The notes under the pieces are model-generated. The model was not told the origin of the DNA. It saw nothing but the letters and a program-made list of their open reading frames with translations, and did no database searches. Below are positions 10,464 through 20,690 of a stretch of 64,000 nt of DNA, piece by piece. The stretch's first letter is position 1. Every line of letters starts with the position of its first letter. This DNA comes from Berberis thunbergii (taxonomy: Eukaryota; Streptophyta; Magnoliopsida; Ranunculales; Berberidaceae). The position numbers and the translations under genes are program-made. Location: assembly GCA_003290165.1 (NCBI GenBank), contig QNQO01008278.1, positions 1-64,000 of the forward strand, written 5' to 3'.

Positions 10464-12475
10464 ATCATCATCATCATCAAAGCCCATTCCCGAGATTTTC
10501 GGGGTCGGCTACATGAATTTTGGTTCTCCAAGCAATGCGATCTTCCCACATTTCCTCACCTAATCCAAGCTCAATGATATCTTCATTCACCGTCTTCATC
10601 CAAGTTTCAACGGTCATCCCCTCCGTCTACACCTTCCATTAACTTGCCAATCTAAACATTTTCTAATTGGTGTCGTGCTTGGTCTCCTCCGCACATGACC
10701 AAACCAAGTTAAACGTCTTTCTCTAATTTTTTCCTCTATGGGCGCTACACCTAAGTATCTCCTAATTCTTTCATTTCTAATTTTATCCTTACGAGTTTTA
10801 CCACACATCCACCTTAACATACGCATTTCTGCTACTGCCATCCTATGCGTATGTTATCCCGTAGTAGCCCAACATTCTGAACCGTATAGCATGGCTGGTC
10901 GAACAATGGTCTTATAGCATTTCCCTTTTATCCTTGCAGGCATCCTTCTATCGCACAATACTCCTGACGCCATTCACCATTTCAACCAACCAGCTTTAAT
11001 CCCGTGGTCTACATCTGCTCCAATAGCCCCATTCTTTTGAATTATAAACCCTAGGTATCGAAAAACCTTACACTCCGGGACCTCGACACCTTCGATCTCA
11101 ATTGCATTACTTCTCCCTCTTGGTTCACACCCAAAGTTGCACACTAGATACTCCGTATTCGAACAGCTAATTCTAAAACCTTTACTCTCTAAAGCCTCCT
11201 GCCACTTAACTAATTTCTGACCTAAACCTGCACTAGTCTCATCCATCAAGACAATATCATCTGCAAATAACATGCACCAAGGTACATCTTCTTGCAGATG
11301 TCTCGTCAACTCATCCATGACCAAAGCAAAGAGATATGGACTTAACGCCGGCCCTTGATGTAGTCCTACTGTCACTGGAAATTCACTAGACATCCCACCT
11401 ACTGAGCGAACACTTGTTACAACCCCTTCATACATATCCTTAATGATATCGACATAACATTGAGACACTTTCTTCCTTTCAAGCACCCACCAAATTAACT
11501 CCCTGGGGACCTTATCGTATGCTTTCTCCAGATCAATAAAAACCATATGCAAACTGTTACGTGCCTCTGGATATTTTTCTACAGTTTGCCTAAGCAGGAA
11601 GATGGCCTCCGTAGTAGACCTACCTGGCATAAATCCAAATTGATTCTCCGAAATCGTGGTTAAACTCCTAAGTCTTTGTTCTATAACCCTCTCCCAAAGT
11701 TTCATCGTATGACTCATAAGCTTTATCCCTCTATAGTTCGAGCAATTTTGGATATCCCCTTTGTTCTTATAAATTGGTACCACAATGCTATGCCTCCATG
11801 AATCTGGCATTTTTATAGTTTCCAGAATCCTATTAAAGAGCTTAGTTAGCCATTGAATCCCAACTTCTCCCAGACATTTCCATGCTTCAATTGGTATATC
11901 ATCCGGTCCAACGCCCTTCCCTGTCTTCATTCTTTTTAAAACTTCTCTCACTTCTGTGGCACTAACTCTGCGATGGAACACGCGATCTCTCCCTTCTTGT
12001 GAAGCATACCCCTCCAAGTTTAACTCCCCTACATGTGTTCCATTGAGTAGGTTCTAAAAGTAATCCTTCCATCTATCTAAAATAGCTTTATCCTGCATTA
12101 AGACTCTTCCATCCTCATGCTTAACACACTTAACATGACTCAAGTCCCTAATTTTTTGTTCTCTAACTTTCGCTATCTTGAAAATATCATTCTCCCATTC
12201 TTTCGTACCTGGCCTATTATAAAGAGCATCATACGCTCTCTTCTTAGCTTCCCCTACTACTCTACTACTCAACTTCTTAGCCTGTTTATAAAGCTCATAA
12301 GACTCTAGGCACCTATCTTTTTGCCACGCCTTAAAACATCTTTTCTTTTCCGCAATGGTTTGTTGCACATCCGCGTTCCACCACCATGTTTCCTTATCAT
12401 AGAAACCTCCTCTTTTGGCCTGTCCTAACTCTTCCTTAGCACATCTTCTTATTCGGTTTGCCAAATGTTCAAAAA
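10464..12475 (-). mobile_element. RTE-clade LINE, 5' truncated
   Basis: A minus-strand non-LTR retrotransposon. Its 3' end at about 10464-10510 reads '...CTCGGGAATGGGCTTTG' followed by (ATG)n, the short trinucleotide tail typical of RTE elements. The reverse transcriptase and C-terminal domain are present, and the endonuclease is missing through 5' truncation near 12475. No target-site duplication could be fixed. Confidence 0.85.
10600..12464 (-). pseudogene. RTE LINE reverse transcriptase, nearly intact
   Basis: The minus strand reads from a pre-RT linker (12464-12054) into a full RT domain (12017-10974) and a C-terminal domain (10841-10614). Visible RT motifs are 'YRGIKLMSHTMK' (block 2), 'NQFGFMPGRSTTEAI', 'FIDLEKAYDKVP' (motif A, first catalytic Asp), 'GLHQGPALSPYLF' (motif B) and 'LFADDIVL' (motif C, catalytic FADD). 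The linker and RT stay in one frame, broken only by a stop near 12052-12056 (codon TAG after 'WKDYF', most simply CAG to TAG). A frame change separates the C-terminal domain. The enzyme would prime reverse transcription at a nicked target, but without its endonuclease and with the stop it is dead. The RTE assignment rests on the C-terminal wording and the tail. Confidence 0.85.
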
Positions 12476-13335
12476 GATCCGCGCTACCAGTCCTATCCTT
12501 TTGTTATTTTTCTCCCTAATAGAAACATAGATTACTGTTTGTACAACATTTCACCAAGCACAAAAGTTAAAAGCTTTGGGCCTCTGGCAAATCAAGCCAA
12601 AAAAAAAATGAACAAATCGGGTAGGAATGGTCCCGACCCAGACTGTCCCGGTTCCAAACAGTCCGGGTCCAACCAGGTCGTCCTTCCCAAAAAAGATTTT
12701 CCCGACCCGGACTGTTCCTGGTTGACTGAACCGGGACTGGGACCGGGATGGGCCTCAACTCGTCGAGGCGATCACAACTTGGATTCACTCCGGGGAACCT
12801 CCTTGATGGACACACACACACTGATTCTGAATTTTCTGGCCAAACCATGCAGCCACCTCTGCATGTGGGGTTTACTGACTCTGGACGTTGGCACAAACAA
12901 CTATGGAAGGAGGAATCTGAGTGAGCTGCTCGGATAGCTGGCGATAGCTCCGATCGAGTTCTCTCTCTCTCACTGCGAACCTGTTTTCAGGTGCTTAAAT
13001 CAAATGGGAAAGAGAGGGGAGAGAGAATAAGGAGAATGAAGGGGTTAGGAGAATGAGCCACTGACTACACCGCTCGAACACAGGTCGAGTTCGCAGAAGA
13101 AGAAGAACACACACAGGAAGGGGAAATGGGGAATAAGAAGAGAAAAGGGAGGGGGTCCTATTTTATAAGTGGGTGGCTATTCGCCCCACCAAAATATGAA
13201 GCATCCACCCTCCAAAATACAAAAAATAAATTATTTTAAAAAATAAAATTTAAATCTAAATAAATTTATACTGTTAAAATAAATTCCAAACACTCCGAAT
13301 TAAGCAAATAAAACAATCGAAAAACTATAGGTGTT
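12476..13335. other. CCCGACCC-rich repeat and possible Gypsy LTR piece
   Basis: 12605-12756 resumes the GC-rich repeat seen at 9987-10180. 12757-13335 ends 'GGTGTTACA', so its minus strand starts TGTAACACC, like many chromovirus LTRs. It contains CT/GA-rich sequence, as LTR leaders often do. It could be the 5' LTR of the element whose gag remnant lies at 5.4 kb. No protein-coding evidence. Confidence 0.3.
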
Positions 13336-15035
13336 ACAACCTGAGTTTGGCTCAGATAGGCTTAGAAAAATTATGTGGGAATTGATTTGTTTCCTTGCAA
13401 AAGCTTGATTAACTTACTACTCTAACTGAGCTAGCTCAGATAGACTTAGAAAAAATTTGTTGAGAATTTAAAAATTATTTAGCCTACAAATTATCATGTT
13501 TCGGCACATCTTTCTTGGTCACCTGACTTTAACAGATTGACTAGATTAGAGAAGGCATTATATAACAACGAATAGTTATTTAAGTAAATTGTTTCCAAAA
13601 TTAAACAATGAGACTTCTTACTCAGCTAGGACATCTTTGACTGACTCAGGGGATTGGAATATTTTAGGTATTTGCTTCAACACTCACAGTATCAGCCTGG
13701 GAGTAGGTACTCGTCATTTTGAGCTTGATGTTCAATATTCAACACCGAGTCTTTAGTCTGCTTGTTCTCGGCAGACCTTGCTCGATAGTCTACATAGGCA
13801 TCAATTAGTGTTTGGTATTCAATGCTCGACACTTAGTCTCTATCTTCAGTCGTGCTCGGCAATTGCTGCTAACACTTAGTCTTCAGTCTGCTTGCTGTCG
13901 GCGTCAGTGTTTTGGGATAAGTTTTTGGTAGTCTGATAACCTTTGGCAAATCTCACATACTACCAAGAGGATGCAATTTTAGGAACCATATGTGTCACAT
14001 ACTAATTACAGCCTAGTAAGTACAACCGTCGGGCGAATAGTTGAGACCTAGATATTGTAATGGGTGATATCTTAGATTAGATATTTGTTGAAAATATTTT
14101 GGCATGGAAAATATCTCCCTTATAAATCCTGGTAGAAAGAACATGTTGTAGAAGGAGAAGTAGCGAGTCTCGAATATACCACATAGTTACCTTATACCTA
14201 CCAATGAAACACTTGGTTGTCATGACCACACTTTTTCTTTCTTGTTAATCACAACATGAGGATGTCATGCATATCACCTAGGATGGACGAGAATATCATA
14301 ATCAACTAGGAATCTACCTGAGTCAAAAGAAAAATCAAGTAAAAGACTGGTAGTTATGCAATGTCATGATCTTATTGTCCATAAGGAGAGAACCTAGAAG
14401 ACAGTGTAACGCGAAATAAAAACGGCATGTACGTAAATGTTTTACCAGTCTGTACCATACCAATAAACACGTACTCTCACTGGTCTTGCGAGATTGACGT
14501 CTACATTTATCACACCCAAATCCAATACGCGGCCCCTGCGCGTTTTTTTTTCTTGCACTTGCAGGTCGGCAACTAATTCCTAGCCCCAATTACATTGTAT
14601 ATTGTATAGCCAAAGAGACATTGAATGCCATGCTGTCCCCCTTGCTACATTTTCAAGTTTTTTTTACCAAATCAACCTATATTTACCCCCTTTTAACTAG
14701 CCCATATAGGGTGTGGAGCATTCAGCTCAACCAAAATTTTGTGATACTATTTGTCCAAAGGGCAAAGCTAGAATTTTCTTTGGGGTGGGGCACTTGAAGT
14801 AAATTGTAACTTATCTTTTAATAAAAAAAAAAATCTATATAATAAGGCTAGTGGGTTTTTGTTTGTCTTATACATAAAATTAGCCAAGGGCTTGGACTTG
14901 AAGTTGAAAAACTGACAAGTGTCAATATTTTTATTCAAAGTGATGACACAACTTGTAAATAAATTATACCTAAAAGAGGAAAAAGAAAAGTAAAATCTAT
15001 TTGAAATAAAATATGATTGACATCACATGACGGAT
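13336..15035. other. AT-rich spacer
   Basis: No gene or clear element end. Short degenerate duplications occur near 13700-13910, on words such as CTTAGTCT and CTCGGC. 14760-14800 resembles one end of a hAT-like repeat, but no partner end was found. Confidence 0.4.
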
Positions 15036-15052
15036 ATTATTATTATTATTAT

Positions 15053-16465
15053 TGATGATACATAAAAACGATTACATCCCAGAGCTGTATACGTGTTATG
15101 ATGATCTCGAGGAATTACGGCTTTAAGTGTCAGCCTAACATACTGATCCGGCCCAAGCGGTTCTAATCCCGCCCAACTGCGGTTTGCCAGGTGGATTCGA
15201 ACTCTCATAGCATGCTAGGCCCACACGTCTCACAACTATCCTCAATACATGTAAGCCCTCTTCATGCAAGTATTTCGAGGATCAGTTTCGGACGGGTAAC
15301 TACAACTGCTCTATGTTTCCAACTGTGAAGCAAATACCAAAGTATCTTTCACACAGGAAAACTCCCTTTTACGGATTGCTCTTGGATTGAGAACTATCCC
15401 CCCGCGTATTTAGGAGCACAGAGCTAACAGAGAACTTCCCTCCTACAACACGACTCCTAATTAGAGAGAGATCTCTACAAAGATCTCCTTCCTAAACTAC
15501 GGCTACAATGGCCTGGTAGAACCAAGACTCCTTGCACTATAAATAAGACGAGATTGGTAAGCTAAGGTACGCTACAAATTCCTTGTTACAACATTACACA
15601 TTCCTCAAAGCCCTGTCTGACTTTAGCATCGGAGTGCTACTAAGGGGCGAGAGGGGGGGGGGGGGGCAGCTGCCCCTCCTCAACTTTCAAAATATTTTAT
15701 ATATATATACTTCAGTCTTAAAAAGATCGATTATATAATGTAGACTACAATATGTTAATTGTTTATACAAATGTTTCAACATGTCTTTGTTGATATAATG
15801 GTTGGAGGTTTATTATTTTTAGTAACAGACTCGAGTTCGATACTCTTTGAATGCATTTTTATTTTATTTTTAATGCAATTTTATAAGTAACATTAAAGAA
15901 ATGAATTGTTTTTCACAAGTAGTATAAAATTTCCGACAAAAAAAATATTTAAAATTAGTAATTATAGAATTCAATGAAAATATATACCATTAGCCAACTC
16001 GTACAAAATTTGAGCTTCATATAAACTATTTTTTCTATGAAATTGTATTATGATCATATTAGGTTCGCAAATTTCAATTTTTTTTAGCTACACTTAGATA
16101 CTTATCCTAATTATTTAATAATATTAGTTATATATTCTAGTTATTATGCTTGTTTGCTCATTGCTAAGGTTATTGATAGTGACCTTATTTTGGCTAAAAA
16201 TTGGACCACACTGGATTCAATTTGGTATATGCAATGTATTTTTTATTAGTTACTAGCTTAGGTAGAAAAAAAATTGGCTTTACCATTGATAACTACTATT
16301 ATCAACTACTAAGTATTTTCCATTTGCCCCCCTCGACTAAAATCCTGGGTCCGCCCTTGGTGCTATCGACCACCCCACGGTGGTCTGTGGCTCACGTGCG
16401 TTACTTGTGCAGGTCAGCAGGTTGGCAATACTAGGTCAAAGTAGGGAGCGAAAAATATTGCATCA
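15053..16465 (+). repeat. Tat LTR 'A' (5' LTR), interrupted by a hAT element
   Basis: Begins TGATGATACATAAA and ends TTGCATCA. It is homologous to LTRs at 33459-34132, 39312-39982 and 42020-42701. A TATA box 'CTATAAATAAG' at 15537-15547 is in the same place in the other copies and would drive the element's transcript. The extra length comes from a 718-bp insertion. The sequence just after it, at 16469-16486, 'TGGCGCCGTTCGTGGGGA', is the primer-binding site; its first ten bases match the 3' end of plant tRNA-Asp. Confidence 0.88.
15642..16359. mobile_element. Non-autonomous hAT-like element inside Tat LTR A
   Basis: A 718-bp insertion whose ends read AAGGGGCGAG at the left and, inverted, CAAGGGCGGACCCAGG at the right, the 'GGGGCGGACCCAGG' style of many plant hAT MITEs. 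The flanks GTGCTACT (15634-15641) and GTGCTATC (16360-16367) match at 6 of 8 bases, and the LTR is continuous across them when compared with its sister copies. A G-run lies at about 15650-15666. No transposase. Confidence 0.75.
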
Positions 16466-16598
16466 GTTTGGCGCCGTTCGTGGGGACGACATAGCTCATA
16501 ACTTTACACTAATATTCATCTCCTATCAAAATCGAGAGAGATGGTGACCACCAAGTCACACAACAACGAATAACCAGGGGAGACGTCCAACGCTCAGG

Positions 16599-17955
16599 TT
16601 GTCCATATACTGCCTCATTCAGCAGTTCCTGTTGTTCACGGGGCAACCAACTCACGCTCCCACGCCAACGACAGTAACGATGGACCCCATAATCAATGTG
16701 CTGGCATCTCAAATACAACAGATCGCCAAGGGGGTGGAGACTCTTACACAACAGAATCCACCACCTGCTAACGGAGACCAGTAACAACATGGACCTCCGT
16801 CTCAAGAAGATGATAGGGAGCAAGCGCAGGAGCACCGCCCCCCCGCTAGTTCGCATTGTACTAAGGTAGGTTGCACGGATGCTATTGTGCTCACCACTAG
16901 TACAGAGAGGCTCGACCTTGGAAACCCCCTCCGCAGAGGGGTGCATGATCCAGACGTACTATATCGTCTCTCTGTCCCACCATTTGTGGATCGGATAATG
17001 AATGAGGCCCTTCCGAGGAAGTTCACTCCCCCGAAGCTCGATTTCTACAATGGGATCACCGATCCTTTCGATTACCATCGTCATTACCACCATGTAATGG
17101 CCCTAAAAGAAAGATATGAGTTCTTATGTGCAAAACCTTTCTCACTAGTCTAAAATGCTCTGCGCTGACATGGTTCCACAGCTTTCCACCAAAATCAATC
17201 AACTTCTTTAAAACACTGGCGAAGGAATTCCAGACACATTTTGTCGGAAGGCAGCGTTTCAGAAAAGACTCGCACTACATACTTTTCTAAGGTAGAGGTC
17301 CGGCGAGACACTCCGAGAGTATGTCACGCGTTTTAACAACGAGCTGACCCTTATCGACGGGTTGTAGCGACGATACAGCCGTGACAAACTTCATTGTAGG
17401 CTTCAGAGAGGGAAAACTTTTCGAGGACCTCACCTTGGAGCCCTTTTGGACATGGCAGAGCTCCTCAAGAGCGTCAAGAGACAAATCACCCTGGAGGAGT
17501 CGAGGACCGCTAAAAGGGAAACGGAAGGCGACAGGAAGCCCTCTTATCTTAGGGACAAGAAAGAGGGAATGAGATGTGAGGACAAGGAACAGAGCAAAAG
17601 GAATCATAGCAACAACATGCCAGACCTTGATTGGCCCAAGCCGGAGAAATCATTAAACTACGTTGTTGGATCCAGAGCCGTGACACCCCTAAGCGCTAGT
17701 CTGTTAGACATACGTAACTCCATGAAAATCTGGGAGGAACTGAAGTGCCCCCCAAAGACAAGCGGAGACCCCTTCAAGCGTGACAACGACAAATACTGCG
17801 CATACTACAAGGAGGGTGGCCACAACACCAACGATTGCAAGAGTCAGAGGTATGAAGTTGAGTACTGGATCCGCAAAGGCAAACTGAAAGAGTTCCTGAA
17901 ATCTGAGAAACTAATGGAACAGACAAAAAACAGGGGGAGTCAGTTAACGAAATAA
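16599..17955 (+). pseudogene. Tat gag remnant
   Basis: Gag homology runs through several frames. 16887-17153 contains 'FTPPKLDFYNGITDP', the start of the conserved retrotransposon-gag domain. 17160-17285 continues it in another frame (a Trp-Phe motif 'TWFHSFPPKSI'). 17446-17955 holds the basic linker and a zinc-knuckle-like 'YCAYYKEGGHNTNDC', which resembles the CxYHxxxGHxTxxC motif of Tat Gag with its first His replaced by Tyr. Gag would form the virus-like particle. At least two frameshifts and a stop break it, so it cannot make a full protein. It is followed closely by the protease frame. Confidence 0.78.
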
Positions 17956-17960
17956 AGAAA

Positions 17961-18470
17961 ATGACTCCAAGGTTAATCTACGTCCTTTATGGAATACCGA
18001 ATAAAGACCAGTCATACAGGTCTCGCAAGCAGACACTACTGGATATGCAGACACAATCCGTGGATGAGGACATGCACATCTGGCACTCACGGGTTCAGAG
18101 CTCCATTCCCACCTTGACCTTTACAAACAAGGAAATCAAAGGAGTCCGAGCGCCACACAACGATGCCTTAGTCATCTCGATCTTCATAGCAAGGTGGGAA
18201 GTAAAGAGAGCTTTGGTTGACACAAGAAGTTCACTTAACATTCTATTCTACAATGCATTTCACAGCATGGACTTCAAGGAGGAAAACCTGACATCTTCAG
18301 AACACTCGCTGATCAGATTCAGCAGGGAGAAGTGCTTCCCCATCGAAAATATAAGGTTGGCTACAGTAGCAGGAGTGCCGCAGCTCAGGAAATACCTATT
18401 TTTGGACTTCATGGTGGTAGACGCACCGTCATTCTACAATCTCATCCTGAGAAGACCTTGGCTCCACTAG
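17961..18470 (+). pseudogene. Tat retropepsin (aspartic protease) with altered active site
   Basis: A 169-codon frame carrying the Tat protease. The catalytic region reads 'ALVDTRSSLNILFYNAF', where the family norm is VD(S/T)GSS: the Gly of the D-T/S-G triad is Arg. Near the end, 'LDFMVVDAPSFYNLILRRPWLH' corresponds to the conserved flap and 'GRP' region, here with Arg for Gly. In active elements this enzyme cleaves the Gag-Pol polyprotein; two lost glycines make activity unlikely. A TAG at 18468-18470 ends it, and the next frame (18471-18893) continues in phase. Confidence 0.8.
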
Positions 18471-18893
18471 ATGGAAGCAATGGTCTCCACCCTTTATCAG
18501 TGTGTTAAGTATAATGCTAACCACTTCGAAGGAACATTACGTGAATACCAACCTATAGTGCAAGGCTGCCACTACGCCGCATTGAAACAGATAGAGTGCT
18601 CCCAAATTCAACTACATCATTCAGAACAGCTTGACTCAGTGCAAGGCCAAAAAATGGTAGAGACATCACTTTCAAGCGGTATAGGAACAACAAGCTCTTT
18701 TGTCCTGCGAGTTAAAAATGCCATGGCAAGCGGGAGCACATCCCTTGACATTCCGTCGGTGCAGAGATCCGCCCCTTTGCAAGGCTTACTCTTTAGTAAC
18801 CTATTTAAAGCCTTAACAGTCCACCAAATGATCTACGAGAGCAACCCGAATCCACTTCAAGTCCAGGATCATTTTCTTTCCGTCAACAGTTAG
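18471..18893 (+). pseudogene. Post-protease region of Tat polyprotein
   Basis: In phase with the protease after one stop codon. The segment 'YQPIVQGCHYAALKQIECS' matches the linker that follows the protease in Tat elements (the '...ARECYYNALK' type). Tat-3 has the equivalent at 44346-44576. The reverse transcriptase that should follow is absent. After 18893 there is about 117 bp of AT-rich sequence and then the Copia LTR. Confidence 0.6.
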
Positions 18894-19010
18894 TTTGCTT
18901 TAAGTTGTTTGTTTCCCTTTCCATAGTCAATTGAGTTTTAGTTCTTAAAAGACTTATGTGATTTTCAATCATTTAAAAAATAAAGGAAGAATTACGAAAA
19001 ACAAACTCTA

Positions 19011-19234
19011 TGTTGAAAGTAACGTAAAGAAAGCAAAACAAGAGTAGGGAGGAAAACAGAGAGCTCTATTATTCATTGATATGAGCCTCTATATAGAGGT
19101 AGCAATTACATAGTATCCCAATTTGAAACGAGATATGAAACCTATGCCAATAAAGAATCTAAATCCTATTCCATAACAAAGAAGATATCCTTCCTCGTTT
19201 GGACTAGTCACACAATCCTAGTTTGACTGCAACA
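19011..19234 (-). repeat. Copia 3' LTR
   Basis: 224 bp, TGTTGAAAGT...GACTGCAACA on the plus strand, with the minus-strand purine tract AAGGGGTAG directly inside it at 19235-19243. The CACTA element begins 264 bp further in. Confidence 0.88.
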
Positions 19235-19719
19235 CTACCCCTTGTGACGTCCAAACGCGACGTTACGTTGATGACGCATGCCATGTTGTCTCGTTAAAAC
19301 CTTGCCAAGTAACAAAAACCTAGTGGGAAAAAATAACCTTGGTCGAAGGAAAAAGAGTACAATGCGTCATTTATTTTAAGATGAAGTAAACGTTTCGAGA
19401 AAATCTTCGTTGCGCATCAAATCTCCCCTTGATGCCAACGTGTCCCCCTGATACCAACAATCAAGGGAAATAAAAAAATTTACGTAGTCTGATACTACCA
19501 CTACACCAAAATGCCCGTTTAGCTACGGGGAGGTGGCCACGGCTCTAAGCCGTTGGTTTATTTGCCACGGCTATAAACCGTGGATAGTGTGGCCAACGGC
19601 CAAAAACCGTGGCTAAAAAATAGTTAGCCACGGCCCTAAACCGTGGGTGCATTAGCCACGGCCACAAACCGTTGCTATATTGTGAAACGGCCAGAAACCG
19701 TTGCTAAATTAAATCACTT

Positions 19720-20159
19720 TGCACGTGCCAAACTCCTGCGAGTGAGAGATTTGGAGAGTGCATGATTTCGCGCTCTGGCGAAAATGGGGGGAGAGTGATT
19801 TCGCGCTCTGGAGAAAAAAATTGGGGAAAAAATTTGGCGAAAATTTGGCGAATTTTGTTTTTGCTATTTCGACCTAGATTTCGACCTAAATCAGAGAGAG
19901 GTTTGGCGCAGAGGAGAAGAAGGACGAACTGAAGAAGAAGATGAAGAACCGAAGCAGATTCTCAGATCCAGCGAGGAGCTCTCTGCCCTGATCTCAGATC
20001 CAGCGAAGAGGAGGGGTTCCAGCGAGGAGAAGAAGTTCTCGGCCTGCTCTCAGATTAGTTCAGATCTCCTTCCTGGTAAGATGTTTCAGTTCCACTTAGT
20101 TATTTGCTTCTTTGAATTGGTGAGAGTTGTTTCCATTCAAACAAAAAATTGTCTTGCAC
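19720..20159 (+). other. CACTA 5' interior, possible untranslated first exon
   Basis: GA-rich, exon-like sequence. A GTAAG donor-like site at 20074-20078 sits just before the reading frame that contains the AIL/PLETHORA piece. It may be an element-derived leader from which the captured sequence could be transcribed. No protein homology. Confidence 0.3.
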
Positions 20160-20690
20160 ATTATCAGATTAAGGTCCAACACCACCACCACCACCACCAC
20201 CACCCTTATTTCTCAACTCTCACCAACCATGAAATGTATCAAGCACAACTAGATAACCACAACACTGCCGAGGAAAACCATTTTGTTGCTTGCAATCCCT
20301 CACTCCCTCAAGTGTCTGAAGATGGGGTAGGAGGTTTTAGGAACTGGGTTTCAAGGAATTATTGTCAAGAAATGGAGCAAAAGTTGGATGGGGGGTTCAC
20401 GGTGGGTGGTGATGAAGGAGGAGGTTCTGGGTCAGTCTGTGCAATGGGGTATGGAGATTTGCAATCACTTAGCTTGTCAATGAGTCCTGGATCTCAATCA
20501 AGTTGTATTACAGCACCCCCACCCCAGCAAATTTCCCCAACTGGAGGAGGAGGAAATGAATGTGTGGTGGCTATGGAGACAACAAAGAAGAGAGGGTCAG
20601 GAAGGAAGGTGGTGGGACAGAAACAACCAGTTCACAGGAAGTCCATAGACACATTTGGTCAGAGGACATCACAGTGTATAGGTGTTACAA
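20160..20690 (+). pseudogene. Captured AINTEGUMENTA-LIKE/PLETHORA (AIL5/PLT5-type) gene fragment
   Basis: A long open frame (20081-20788) encodes the N-terminal part of an AIL/PLETHORA transcription factor: a His-run, 'NHEMYQAQLDNH', 'GYGDLQSLSLSMSPGSQSS', then 'KQPVHRKSIDTFGQRTSQ', the signature just before the first AP2 DNA-binding repeat. Family members continue 'YRGVTR' and then have an intron. Here that reads 'CIGVTM', and the GT donor is damaged by a base change, so the frame runs into intron sequence and stops. The AP2 repeats themselves are absent. AIL/PLT proteins are nuclear regulators of meristems and embryogenesis. The retained intron shows capture from genomic DNA, not from mRNA. 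AIL5/PLT5 fits best from memory; the exact paralogue is uncertain. Confidence 0.88.

Noticed and set aside
12458..12937. 159-codon plus-strand frame and its 109-codon antisense partner
   Set aside because: They sit in the CCCGACCC-rich hAT-like repeat; composition explains the open frames.
15053..16465. tRNA gene suggested by a GTTCGAATCC-like B-box (minus strand near 15193-15203)
   Set aside because: No A-box or cloverleaf around it, and the other LTR copies do not preserve the motif.
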